Shown piece after piece: positions 23,533 to 32,083 of a stretch of DNA of 64,000 nt. This DNA is from Flavobacteriia bacterium (GTDB taxonomy: Bacteria; Bacteroidota; Bacteroidia; Flavobacteriales; Weeksellaceae). The position numbers were made by a program, and so were the translations under genes. The stretch covers positions 124,001 to 188,000 of the forward strand of contig JAECQR010000002.1 of NCBI GenBank assembly GCA_015999765.1. The letters are read 5' to 3'. The notes beneath the pieces are model-generated. The model saw nothing but the letters and a program-made list of their open reading frames with translations, had not been told where the DNA came from and did no database searches. Positions within the stretch are counted from its first letter, which is position 1. Each line of letters starts with the position of its first letter.

Positions 23533-25257
23533 ATGAAAAAATTTTATTTTCTCTTTTTTCTCTTATTTCTAAGTAGATTTCATTTCGCGCAGCCGGTGAG
23601 TCCACATCCGTTAGAAAACAAAATCAAGCACTGGCAAGTCATTTCAAACAAGGCCAGTTTAAGTCGCGATACTGTGGTTTTGAAACAAAAGCTTACTGAG
23701 CTTGCCATGAGCAAGGCCGACATCGATCACGTATTATACCATGCACTATTAGGAAAGGGTTACAGCAATATATTCGATGGATTAAATAAAGCCGGAGACC
23801 GTCATTTTAAAGCTTCCATTAAAAAAGCAAAAAAACTTAAAGATCCCGCCATAATGATTTGGGCTGAGCTTTGCTATGGCGATTATCTTTACAAATACCG
23901 TGATATGACGGGTGCATTGCCCGTATTTATGGATGCATCTTCCCAGATTGAAAAAATAAACCCTGAAAAAATGCTCTTTCCGGGTAATTCTTTCAAGAAA
24001 ATAGGGTACTACATGGGAACTATTGGAGATAGCCCTGAAGCCATTTCTTACCTCAAAAAGGCTTTGGATTTTACAGAAAACAATACTTCCGACTATGCCG
24101 AATTTCTCGATAATATCGGTCTGTATTACTTGGCTTCACACGATTATACCAATGCTGAAAGTTATTTTAGCAAAGCATCTGTTATAGCGAAAGATATTAA
24201 AGACGACATCCGCTACGCTAAAACTTTGGGGAATCTCGGTCGGATCCAGGAAATCAGGGGAAATTTAAAAGCGGCTATTCATTTGTTGCAGAGAGATATC
24301 AGTATTTCCGAAAAGTTAGGTGCAGATCAGAATACCATGTTTGCATATACTGTTTTGACCAGAATGCTGCTAAAGAACAATATGTTGAAAGAAGCGGAAG
24401 TGGCCGCGTTAAAAGCGGAAGTAATTGCTAAAACAAAGCACTATTTTCAAAATACAGAACTGGAAATCATTAAACTTAAGCTTGAGATTTACGTTCAGCA
24501 GGACAGACCCGACGAAGAGTTAGCAGCCCGCCGGAAAATGAAAATACTGGAGGATTCTCTGAAATATAAAGACGGAGACCTTGCCTTAAGTCAGGCAAAA
24601 CTTATGGCGCAGAAAACGAGATACCGCTATCAAATAGAGAAAGCTGATGCAGAATTAAAAAGAGAATCGCTGATTACGAAAATGGCTTTGGCAATAGCCG
24701 GAACAGGACTGTTCTTACTCCTCTTCAATTTCTTTTACAGTAAAAAAAGGGAGGGTAGACGCCAAACCATCTTTGAGGCCAGAATCGGCGCACATGAACA
24801 GGAAAAAGTCCTGTATGAAGAAAAGCTTGAACGTGCCCAACAGACCCTGCGCTCACAGGTCGAATACCTGAAAAAGAAAAATTTTCACATCCAGCAGTTG
24901 ACCAGTGAAATTGAGGAAATCAGAAACTCGGGATTTTCGCATCTTGAAGAAGAACATGGTAAGCTTCATGAAATACTTGAGTCACACCTGATGACCGAAC
25001 AAAACTGGCAAATGTTCAGGAGAGAATTCCAGAAGGAGTATCCCGATTTTTACCAAACCCTGAAAACTGAATTTCCCGAAATAACGCCAGCAAATTTGAG
25101 GATCATTCTGCTGCAGAAAATGGGCTTTAGCTCTTCGGAAATCGCGTCGCTTCTCGGGATCACCCAGGATGCAGTGAAGAAATCGCGACAGCGGCTGAAA
25201 AGAAAGCTTGGGGATAAGTATGACCAGCTTTTCAGTATTGTTTTTTCAGAATCCTAA
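23533..25257 (+). CDS. Membrane-anchored TPR/helix-turn-helix regulator
   Basis: 574 residues. Signal peptide (about 1-19, ending HFAQ), then about 300 residues of helical repeats of TPR type (for example YAEFLDNIGLYYLASHDYTNAESYFSKAS and YAKTLGNLGRIQEIRGNLKAAIHLL). One transmembrane segment follows at about 385-404 (ALAIAGTGLFLLLFNFFY), then a coiled coil (about 410-480), and a C-terminal DNA-binding helix-turn-helix of LuxR/sigma-4 type (ITPANLRIILLQKMGFSSSEIASLLGITQDAVKKSRQRL). The topology suggests a periplasmic sensor joined to a cytoplasmic DNA-binding domain. Such proteins are frequent in Bacteroidetes; their signals are mostly unknown. The divergent operon of three secreted paralogues is the obvious candidate target, and the protein may also autoregulate. 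Confidence 0.88.
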   Translation: MKKFYFLFFLLFLSRFHFAQPVSPHPLENKIKHWQVISNKASLSRDTVVLKQKLTELAMSKADIDHVLYHALLGKGYSNIFDGLNKAGDRHFKASIKKAKKLKDPAIMIWAELCYGDYLYKYRDMTGALPVFMDASSQIEKINPEKMLFPGNSFKKIGYYMGTIGDSPEAISYLKKALDFTENNTSDYAEFLDNIGLYYLASHDYTNAESYFSKASVIAKDIKDDIRYAKTLGNLGRIQEIRGNLKAAIHLLQRDISISEKLGADQNTMFAYTVLTRMLLKNNMLKEAEVAALKAEVIAKTKHYFQNTELEIIKLKLEIYVQQDRPDEELAARRKMKILEDSLKYKDGDLALSQAKLMAQKTRYRYQIEKADAELKRESLITKMALAIAGTGLFLLLFNFFYSKKREGRRQTIFEARIGAHEQEKVLYEEKLERAQQTLRSQVEYLKKKNFHIQQLTSEIEEIRNSGFSHLEEEHGKLHEILESHLMTEQNWQMFRREFQKEYPDFYQTLKTEFPEITPANLRIILLQKMGFSSSEIASLLGITQDAVKKSRQRLKRKLGDKYDQLFSIVFSES

Positions 25258-25263
25258 AAAAAT

Positions 25264-25300
25264 AAAAACGCTTTGGAAACTCCAAAGCGTTTTTATTTTT
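25264..25300. terminator. Bidirectional terminator
   Basis: AAAAACGCTTTGG and CCAAAGCGTTTTT are perfect complements with a five-base loop. Serves the TPR regulator (+) and ahcY (-). Confidence 0.9.
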
Positions 25301-25312
25301 GCTAATTGCTAA

Positions 25313-26626
25313 TTAGTATCTGTAGTATTCCGGTTTGAATGGTCCTTCAACTGTTACACCGATATATTTAGCCTGCTCAGGCGAAAGTGTTTCAAGTTCA
25401 ACACCTAATTTTTTCAGGTGTAAAGCTGCTACTTTTTCATCCAGATGTTTCGGTAATGTATATACCTCATTGCCGTAAGCTGAAGCATTAGTCCAAAGTT
25501 CAATTTGAGCCAAAGTCTGGTTACTGAATGAGTTACTCATCACAAAACTTGGGTGACCGGTTGCGCAACCCAGATTCACCAAACGGCCTTCTGCAAGAAT
25601 AATGATTTCTCTGCCTTCGATATTATAAACATCAACCTGAGGTTTCACTTCATATTTTGTAGAACCATAGGTTTCGTTCAACCATGCCATATCGATTTCG
25701 TTGTCGAAGTGACCGATGTTACAAACGATGGTTTTATCTTTCATCTTCGCGAAATGTTCAGCACGAACGATGTTGAAGTTTCCTGTAGTCGTGATGATAA
25801 TGTCTGCATTATCTACCACGCTTTCAAGTTTTTTCACCTCAAAACCTTCCATAGAAGCCTGAAGCGCACAGATTGGGTCGATTTCAGTAACGGTAACGAT
25901 AGAACCGGCACCTCTGAAAGAAGCTGCAGTTCCTTTGCCAACATCTCCGTAACCACAAACAACCACTCTTTTACCAGCAAGCATAATATCTGTTGCTCTT
26001 CTAATCGCGTCTACCGCAGATTCTCTACATCCATATTTGTTATCGAATTTAGATTTGGTTACAGAATCGTTGACGTTGATGGCCGGCATCACTAAAGTTC
26101 CGTTCGCCATTCTTTCGTACAATCTGTGAACCCCTGTAGTAGTTTCTTCTGAAAGTCCTTTGATGTCTTTTGTCAATTCAGGATATTTATCGAAAACAAG
26201 ATTGGTTAAATCTCCACCGTCATCCAGGATGAGATTCAGAGGTTTTCTGTCTTCACCGAAAAACACGGTTTGCTCGATACACCACTCAAATTCTTCTTCA
26301 TTCATTCCTTTCCATGCGTAAACCGGGATTCCTGCAGCGGCAATCGCTGCGGCAGCGTGATCCTGAGTCGAGAATATATTACATGAAGACCAGGTAACAT
26401 CAGCTCCCAGCGCTACTAAAGTCTCGATAAGAACGGCAGTTTGAATCGTCATGTGAAGACAACCCGCAATTCTTGCGCCTTTTAAAGGTTGAGACGGTCC
26501 GTATTCTTCACGGATGGCCATTAAACCAGGCATTTCCGCTTCCGCTAATTTAATTTCTTTTCTGCCCCAGTCTGCAAGGGAAATGTCCTTTACCTTGTAA
26601 GGCACGTATTGTGTAGTTGTTTCCAT
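25313..26626 (-). CDS. ahcY: Adenosylhomocysteinase
   Basis: 437 residues from the ATG at 26626 ([25 protein letters not shown]); the frame extends 17 codons further but through the -7 region, so it is rejected. Conserved motifs: [37 protein letters not shown], the Lys/Asp/Asn cluster [21 protein letters not shown], the NAD-binding [15 protein letters not shown] and the conserved C-terminal Lys-Pro-x-Tyr-Tyr-Arg-Tyr. It splits S-adenosylhomocysteine to adenosine and homocysteine with bound NAD, recycling the by-product of methyl transfer. Monocistronic with its own strong promoter. Confidence 0.98.
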   Translation of the reverse strand: METTTQYVPYKVKDISLADWGRKEIKLAEAEMPGLMAIREEYGPSQPLKGARIAGCLHMTIQTAVLIETLVALGADVTWSSCNIFSTQDHAAAAIAAAGIPVYAWKGMNEEEFEWCIEQTVFFGEDRKPLNLILDDGGDLTNLVFDKYPELTKDIKGLSEETTTGVHRLYERMANGTLVMPAINVNDSVTKSKFDNKYGCRESAVDAIRRATDIMLAGKRVVVCGYGDVGKGTAASFRGAGSIVTVTEIDPICALQASMEGFEVKKLESVVDNADIIITTTGNFNIVRAEHFAKMKDKTIVCNIGHFDNEIDMAWLNETYGSTKYEVKPQVDVYNIEGREIIILAEGRLVNLGCATGHPSFVMSNSFSNQTLAQIELWTNASAYGNEVYTLPKHLDEKVAALHLKKLGVELETLSPEQAKYIGVTVEGPFKPEYYRY

Positions 26627-26646
26627 TTTAATTGAAAAAATTTTTG

Positions 26647-26677
26647 CAAAATTACGCAATTTTCTTTTGACTGTCAA
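26647..26677 (-). promoter_or_regulatory. Promoter of ahcY
   Basis: Minus strand: TTG (26675-26677), 20 bases, TAATTTTG (26647-26654), 20 bases before the ahcY ATG at 26626. Confidence 0.8.
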
Positions 26678-26719
26678 ATTGGTTTCTGGCTAAGTAAAGT
26701 GGTAATTTTCTGAAACTTC

Positions 26720-27413
26720 TCAACAGATCAGAAGTAGACGATATTCGTCATTATTTTCTACAGGAGCCCTGTGAATACATGGCAAAACCTCCTGAAATGG
26801 ATGGTCTACAGCCAGCCTCCAGAGATGCCCGTTTCCTAAACTGATGGGGTTAGCATCCGGCTTTGCCTGATAGTGAAGATCAAAGAAGTTTTCTGTCAGA
26901 AAGGTTTCAAAGGAATCTTCATGACCATCGTGTAGCTCTCTGAGTTTTTCCCTGATTTCGGGAATCATGATTTTCTGTATGGCATCCTCATTGGGCAAGA
27001 TGTCGCTTGACGCACCATGATACGTGCACAAAAAAGTATCAGCAGCAATGGGGGAGCGGTCAACATGATAAGAATATACGTCAGTTGAAATAAAACTGAA
27101 CTCGTCATCGTTCGTAACATTTCAGAAGATTAAGTGAAGGCTGGGCTCCGCAATCGGTAAGCAGTTTTAAATCATTCAGGATATTCTTTCTTGCCAGACT
27201 TCCTTTTTCCGTTAATTCCAGTTGTTGAAGATCTTCTTCTGAAACTTGGGTAATGTCTTCATGAAGGCACAGTTTGCTTACAATTTCAGAAAAGTCGCCG
27301 TCTAGAGTCCGCTCCCAGCAAAAAGCATTTTTACTTCCGTGAAAGTTGGTATTTGCAAGTTCTCCGAAAGTTGAACATACTTTAATATTACTGTGGTCGC
27401 CGAATTCGCTCAT
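26720..27413 (-). pseudogene. DUF1826-like gene split by a frameshift
   Basis: Two minus-strand frames join into one protein of about 230 residues. The upstream frame (27413 down to a TGA at 27105-27107) carries CVCSTFGELANT-like and NAFCWERTLDGDF sequence and ends LLTDCGAQPSLNLLKCYER. The downstream frame (from about 27115 to 26720) is open through DDEFSFISTDVYSYHVDRS, FLCTYHGASSDILPNED, IHRAPV and RLLLIC. The second part matches my recollection of DUF1826 (His-Val-Asp, then cTYhG, then hRsP and RLLL), and the first part matches its N-terminal W-x-R region. One extra base near 27110 explains the break. It is either a recent frameshift mutation or a sequencing error; if functional, it would be in two pieces. 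The family has no proven function; neighbours in other bacteria often include metal-uptake genes. Confidence 0.65.
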
Positions 27414-27471
27414 TGCATAAAGGTTTGTGCAGCAAAATTACAATAAACCAAAGGATAGTGGCAGTCATAAA

Positions 27472-27500
27472 AAAATAGCGACCATTACCGTCGCTATTTT
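27472..27500 (-). terminator. Terminator after the small membrane protein gene
   Basis: AAAATAGCGAC and GTCGCTATTTT form a perfect stem with a seven-base loop; T-rich on both sides. In the minus direction it ends the 27556-27834 gene. Confidence 0.85.
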
Positions 27501-27555
27501 ATAACTCGAAGTTTTCAGCCTTACTTTTAGAAGAACTGAAACTTTTACCTGATCT

Positions 27556-27834
27556 TTATCTGTGTCTGACCCCTCTCTGGTGAAACTGAACGTTTTTAGC
27601 AGCAGCCTGATAATTGGGAGTAAAATTATCACTGTGCTTTGTAGCAGTTATAGGATCGGTTATAAAGTGATTCTGGGGTTTCAGAGTTTCTTTTTCCTGA
27701 TCTTCTTCTGAATTACCGGAAGTTCCGTTTGAGGCGGAAAACTGGTTTTGTGATTGTCTTTTTCTTACCCTATTCAGGGCATATGCTCCTGCGGCTGTGG
27801 CTACGATGCCTAAAGCGATTTTTAGTGTGTTCAT
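27556..27834 (-). CDS. Small single-pass membrane protein, unknown function
   Basis: 92 residues. An N-terminal hydrophobic helix (TLKIALGIVATAAGAYALNRV) is followed by a basic RKRQ stretch and a polar, probably disordered tail rich in Asn, Gln, Ser and Glu. It recalls YtxH-like small envelope proteins in layout, but no sequence family is recognised. It has its own terminator, and the surrounding genes are unrelated, so it appears to be a single-gene transcript. Confidence 0.7.
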   Translation of the reverse strand: MNTLKIALGIVATAAGAYALNRVRKRQSQNQFSASNGTSGNSEEDQEKETLKPQNHFITDPITATKHSDNFTPNYQAAAKNVQFHQRGVRHR

Positions 27835-28009
27835 ATTTTGTAATTTGAGAAAGACTACACAAAGTTCTTGCCAACGCCGAAATAAAATCTGCCTTTTTTA
27901 CCCGATTTTTTTATTGTGTATGATTTATAAATGAAGTGTAAATGAGCCCGATAATTGCCTTAAAAATAATTACTTTTGTAATCATTAACCGATATCCTTT
28001 CTACAAAAC

Positions 28010-28621
28010 ATGCCTTTATACCGAGATTTTTCTGATCAAAATGCCACCATTCTTCTCTGGAAGTTTGATGAGCATGAAGACCTGGATCCGGAAATTCTGC
28101 TCGAGAAAGAAAATTTTGAGAAAGTGAAGGATTATCATCCCACTAAACTTAAGGAATTGCTGCTGGTAAGAAAAATCCTGAAATCACAGCTGCCTGAACA
28201 TAAAATTCTATACAATGGGAGAGCGCCTTATCTTGATCCTCCGGATTTCCAAATATCCATTACGCATTCATTTCCGTTTGCGGCGCTTGCAATTTCTAAA
28301 AATAAGGTGGGGATTGATATAGAGCCTTTCAATCCGAAAATCATCAGGATTAAACATAAATTTCTTCATGACGAAGAAGCTGGTTTCATCGAACCGGATA
28401 AGGAGACTGCCTATCTTACAGTAATCTGGTCGCTGAAAGAGAGTTTATACAAAATACATCATTCCAATTACTGGTCTCTTAAAAAACATTACGAAGTAAA
28501 ACCTTTCAGTCTCGATTTTCCTTTCAATATTGTGTGCCGCGTACATGATGAAACGGTTTCTGATCTTTACAGCGCACGGGTAGAATTTTTCGGGAATTAC
28601 TGCCTCACGATTGTAGACTGA
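28010..28621 (+). CDS. 4'-phosphopantetheinyl transferase, Sfp type
   Basis: 203 residues. The three motifs of Sfp-type transferases are present: ISITHSFPFAALAIS (P1/P1a region), VGIDIEPF (metal-binding Asp and Glu) and WSLKESLYKI (W-x-x-K-E-x-x-x-K type, catalytic Glu and Lys). It moves the phosphopantetheine arm from coenzyme A to a carrier protein. As there is no synthase cluster in the window, the partner may be the fatty-acid acyl carrier protein or a remote cluster such as that for flexirubin pigment. A -7 box (TACTTTTG) lies at 27971-27978. The last 25 bases overlap the end of the convergent FUSC gene. Confidence 0.9.
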   Translation: MPLYRDFSDQNATILLWKFDEHEDLDPEILLEKENFEKVKDYHPTKLKELLLVRKILKSQLPEHKILYNGRAPYLDPPDFQISITHSFPFAALAISKNKVGIDIEPFNPKIIRIKHKFLHDEEAGFIEPDKETAYLTVIWSLKESLYKIHHSNYWSLKKHYEVKPFSLDFPFNIVCRVHDETVSDLYSARVEFFGNYCLTIVD

Positions 28622-30858
28622 AGTTCCGGGTCTAATTTTTCAGCACCTTTTCGCTGCTCTTTGGCAACATCATAAATAAGTTCCAGGATTTCGCTCAGAT
28701 TTTTTAACTCGGTAAGGCGTGTAATTCTGTTGGGATCCCGTCTATTTATAATTTCGGTCTCGGAAATCTCCTTTTTTCTTTTTTCCAGCAGTTTACCTAC
28801 TGAATCTTCAGGTTTCAGATTGCTTTCCTCAACAATAGCACGATTGAATTTTTTCTGCTCCAGAATAAGACTGGTCCGTAGAAGTTCTGCTGAAATTTTT
28901 CGCGTCCAGCTGTCGAAATCGATTTCGGGGTAATCTTTAGCTGTTTTTGAATATTGTGAAAACGAAGCAATATAGGCGGTAATCAGATGTGCAGTATTCA
29001 CAAACTGATGTACGTGTTCCATTTTTTTCTGCTGATTTTTCGGATCTGAAATCATCCGCTGAAAATTGTCGGAAAGATTAGCCAAATCAATGATAGCATC
29101 TTTTCTTTTCAGTTTATAATCCTGAATTCCAATGCTTTCGTCTTTAAAAAAGTCCATGGCAGCCTTAAAATATTTCAGATTACTTTTTGCAGATTTCTTC
29201 ATGAAATCCAAATTCTGGGTATGTTCCCAAACCGGCAGAACAAAGTATGAAACAGTAAAAGCTACAACGCCGGCAAGCGCAGTATCAAAAATCCTGTCCC
29301 GGAAGATGTTGTTGACATTTCCCGGATTCAAGAAGTTGAAAGTGAGAAAGATATAAATCGTCATAAACAACACCGCCCAGAAATATTTGGCCTTCAAAAA
29401 ACTGAAACACATAATCATACTCAGCAAAAGAAGGGTAAATAATACGGTATTGCTGGTAACTGTAAGAAGAATTCCGTAAGCCACCACCGCACCTATCGCT
29501 GTTCCGTACAAACGCAAAAGATTCCGGTGTTTGGTGGTAGAGTAGGCAGGTTTCAGAATGGCGACTATGGTAATTAAAATCCAGTAAGAGTGACCAATTC
29601 CCAGAAAATCCAGTTTTGAAATAAGATAGCCGATGAGCAGTGCAAGCGTAATGCGGATTGAATGCCGGAAGTGGCCGGACTTCAGGGAGATATTATTCCG
29701 AAGTACCTTGAAATTCATTTTTTCATCAGCGGTGACAAATTTCTGCAGGTCTAGACCGGTAGAAAGACTCTTGGCCAGTTTTTGATCCTGCATAAACACT
29801 TTGTACATGGTATTAATCTCGTCTGTGATGTCTGTAATCCTCACCAGTATAATCCTCAGAATCATAAAATCCTCGAGCGTCTCCGGATTTAATTTCTTAT
29901 TCCGTAAATCAAAGTATTCGTCAAAAACAGCATCAAGTTCGTCATCTAAGTTCCTCAGGGACTTTGCTTTTGTACCACTCTGCAGCGCAATCCCGATATT
30001 GCTAAGCTCTTCAGCAAGGTTTGATAAATATTCGCTCACCGATTTCAGAAAACCGGTATCGCCGAAGCTTTCCTGAATTTTTCTGTAATCACTTTCAGAA
30101 GTCATTAATTTCTCGTGTAAATCAATAGAATTCAGAAACATTAACATCAGAAGCCGACTTGTGGTAGTGGATTCGTTTACTATTTTTCGGGTTTTAAAAA
30201 CCGTTTCCCGGGTCTCTTCCTGCAAATTTTTAATTTTTACCTGTTGGGAAATAACCTGTAAGTAGAGTGCATCGAAATCTGGATCAGGAAGATAAAACTT
30301 TGATTTTATTTTGAGATAATCGCCAAGTTCAAGGTAATTTTCGCCAATCATCTGGCCTGCAAGTTTATACGGCTGTATTTTTGAAACTACCAGAAAAACA
30401 AGTAAATAACAAACAGAGCCTGCCAGAAAAATAAGTGAGTTTTTTACGACATTTCCATCGCTGAGGTGGCCATCGATAAAAATTGCCAGTACAACAAGAG
30501 AAAGGGATCCTACAGCTGCCAGCCTCTGCCCATAAACGCCGATCATGGAGAAAAACATACCGAAAAAAATGATCTCAAGATAAATGATGGGCGGGAAATC
30601 CTTCAGCAATGTTGCAATAACAGAAACTGAAAAGAAACATATAATGGCGAATATAAGAGCGTTACGTCTTCGGATAAAAGGGCCGGGCTGATCGGTAAGT
30701 CCTACAAAACTCGTTGCGAGAGGAAAAAGAAAATATTCTTTCAGTAACCCGAAGTATGCTAAAATAATGCTGGGAACTACAATTGCCAGAGTAATCCGCA
30801 CTGCCGAAAAAATATACTGGCTGGTAGCGAATTTCCTGAGTTCTGTAGCATAGTTCAT
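28597..30858 (-). CDS. FUSC/YccS-type inner-membrane protein
   Basis: 753 residues from the ATG at 30858 (MNYATELRKFATSQYIFSAVRITL); a start nine codons earlier would lie in the promoter. Two membrane blocks are seen: six or so helices in the first 170 residues (VPSIILAYFGLL, ALIFAIICFFSVSVIATLL, LAAVGSLSLVVLAIFIDG, LIFLAGSVCYLLVFLVVS), and a second block at about 400-520 (HSIRITLALLIGYLISKL, YWILITIVAILKPAYSTTKHRNLLRLYGTAIG). A helical cytoplasmic domain follows each block. This is the layout of the YccS/AaeB-like fusaric-acid-resistance (FUSC) family, thought to export aromatic acids; the substrate is unknown. Likely leaderless, see its -7 box. Confidence 0.88.
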   Translation of the reverse strand: MNYATELRKFATSQYIFSAVRITLAIVVPSIILAYFGLLKEYFLFPLATSFVGLTDQPGPFIRRRNALIFAIICFFSVSVIATLLKDFPPIIYLEIIFFGMFFSMIGVYGQRLAAVGSLSLVVLAIFIDGHLSDGNVVKNSLIFLAGSVCYLLVFLVVSKIQPYKLAGQMIGENYLELGDYLKIKSKFYLPDPDFDALYLQVISQQVKIKNLQEETRETVFKTRKIVNESTTTSRLLMLMFLNSIDLHEKLMTSESDYRKIQESFGDTGFLKSVSEYLSNLAEELSNIGIALQSGTKAKSLRNLDDELDAVFDEYFDLRNKKLNPETLEDFMILRIILVRITDITDEINTMYKVFMQDQKLAKSLSTGLDLQKFVTADEKMNFKVLRNNISLKSGHFRHSIRITLALLIGYLISKLDFLGIGHSYWILITIVAILKPAYSTTKHRNLLRLYGTAIGAVVAYGILLTVTSNTVLFTLLLLSMIMCFSFLKAKYFWAVLFMTIYIFLTFNFLNPGNVNNIFRDRIFDTALAGVVAFTVSYFVLPVWEHTQNLDFMKKSAKSNLKYFKAAMDFFKDESIGIQDYKLKRKDAIIDLANLSDNFQRMISDPKNQQKKMEHVHQFVNTAHLITAYIASFSQYSKTAKDYPEIDFDSWTRKISAELLRTSLILEQKKFNRAIVEESNLKPEDSVGKLLEKRKKEISETEIINRRDPNRITRLTELKNLSEILELIYDVAKEQRKGAEKLDPELQSTIVRQ

Positions 30859-30862
30859 TTTA

Positions 30863-30870
30863 CAAATGTA
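30863..30870 (-). promoter_or_regulatory. -7 box of the FUSC gene, 4 bases before ATG
   Basis: Minus strand TACATTTG, followed by TAAA and the ATG at 30858. A TTG 23 bases upstream (30894-30896) could be the -33 box and lies inside the porV terminator hairpin. The same 4-base spacing occurs at 18467, 37813 and 59242. Confidence 0.62.
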
Positions 30871-30883
30871 GGATTTAATCCAC

Positions 30884-30909
30884 AAAAAAGCCTCAATTGC
30901 TGAGGCTTT
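30884..30909 (-). terminator. Terminator after porV
   Basis: AAAGCCTCA and TGAGGCTTT form a perfect nine-base stem with a five-base loop; on the minus strand it is followed by TTTTTTGTG. It ends the porU-porV transcript. Confidence 0.85.
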
Positions 30910-30936
30910 AAAAAGATGTTTTTGTAAAAATGAATA

Positions 30937-32058
30937 TTAATAATCAGAGTTGGAAGATTCTTCACCGATATTCCAGGTTAATCCGAATCTCAAGGTATTA
31001 TCCAGTGCTGAATTTACTTTCGAAGTGTTGATGAGGTAAGACATATCCAATCCGAAAGACTGGTATTTTAATCCTACACCTACGGTAGCATACTGTCTGG
31101 CTCCCTGTTCTTCGCTTTCGTGGAAATAACCTCCTCTTAGTGCAAATGCATTGTCGTATTCATATTCTACCGCGCCACTGAACATGGTACTTTTTTCGTT
31201 GCTAAATGATTTTCCGATTCCTTCGATCACCCCAACATTGGGTACGTTTCCTGTTTTGTCAGGCCCCGGAACCAAAAGTTTAGACGCTTCAAAATTCAAA
31301 CCTACACGGTTTAAATCATCAATAAAAAGATCGTAACCCGCCCCCAATCTTGCCATGGTAGGAAGATATGATCTGGATTCGTCATCACCTGTATAATCAA
31401 GTCTCGGACCTAAATTCTGAATCGAAAAACCTCCTCTTGCACGGCCTTCGAAATCATTAATACTTGTGTGTTTATCAGACTGAAAGTAACCAGATACATC
31501 AACTGCGAAAGAATTTGCGGGCTTCAAGGTGTTGTCTGAGTTGAAACCTCCGGACAAGTCTGAGCGGATAAATCTACCGGTAACCGCCATGGAATAATAA
31601 TCACTAAGTTTCAAACCATAGGCCACATCGATAGAGAATTCGTTTGGTTTGGCTGTACCTTCCTGCACCACTTCCGTCCCTACCAGTTTTGTTAAATCTA
31701 CTGCGCCCATATTGAAATAATAAATACTTGCAGAGATTGTTGATCTTTCTTCATCGCCCAAAAACTGGTGATATGCTCCGTATAAAAGGAAAACATCATT
31801 GGTCAGTTTACTCATGTACGGTGTATAGTTAACCCCGATAGCGGACGTGGTTTTACTGAACGGGTATTTTGCAGCATTCCAGAACTGGGAAAATGCATCG
31901 GTAGTGGTTGCTACCCCCTGATCACCCATGCCTCCTGCGCGTGCATCCGGAGAAATTCTGAGAAAAGGGGCACCGGTAAGAACCGGCTGAACCTGGGAAT
32001 AAGCGGCGACACTCAATCCTAATCCTAATCCTAAAAATAGTTTTTTAGTCAATTTCAT
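30937..32058 (-). CDS. porV: Type IX secretion outer-membrane protein PorV (LptO)
   Basis: 373 residues. Signal peptide MKLTKKLFLGLGLGLSVAAYSQ, then the very characteristic VLTGAPFLRISPDARAGGMGDQGVATTTDAFSQFWNAAKYPF. The remainder is a beta barrel of FadL type (alternating strands, for example YYSMAVTGRFIRSDLSGGF and GLKYQSFGLDMSYLINT). PorV shuttles folded cargo from the SprA translocon to the PorU sortase in the outer membrane. porU lies just upstream on the same strand with a 25-base gap, the usual pairing. Confidence 0.95.
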   Translation of the reverse strand: MKLTKKLFLGLGLGLSVAAYSQVQPVLTGAPFLRISPDARAGGMGDQGVATTTDAFSQFWNAAKYPFSKTTSAIGVNYTPYMSKLTNDVFLLYGAYHQFLGDEERSTISASIYYFNMGAVDLTKLVGTEVVQEGTAKPNEFSIDVAYGLKLSDYYSMAVTGRFIRSDLSGGFNSDNTLKPANSFAVDVSGYFQSDKHTSINDFEGRARGGFSIQNLGPRLDYTGDDESRSYLPTMARLGAGYDLFIDDLNRVGLNFEASKLLVPGPDKTGNVPNVGVIEGIGKSFSNEKSTMFSGAVEYEYDNAFALRGGYFHESEEQGARQYATVGVGLKYQSFGLDMSYLINTSKVNSALDNTLRFGLTWNIGEESSNSDY

Positions 32059-32083
32059 AAGTCGTTTTTTATCGTTTATATGT

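Noticed and set aside
27105-27413. Two independent small genes instead of one broken gene
   Set aside because: Both halves complement each other in family similarity and the downstream frame has no good start codon (only TTG at 27031) while the open frame reaches back into the first half.
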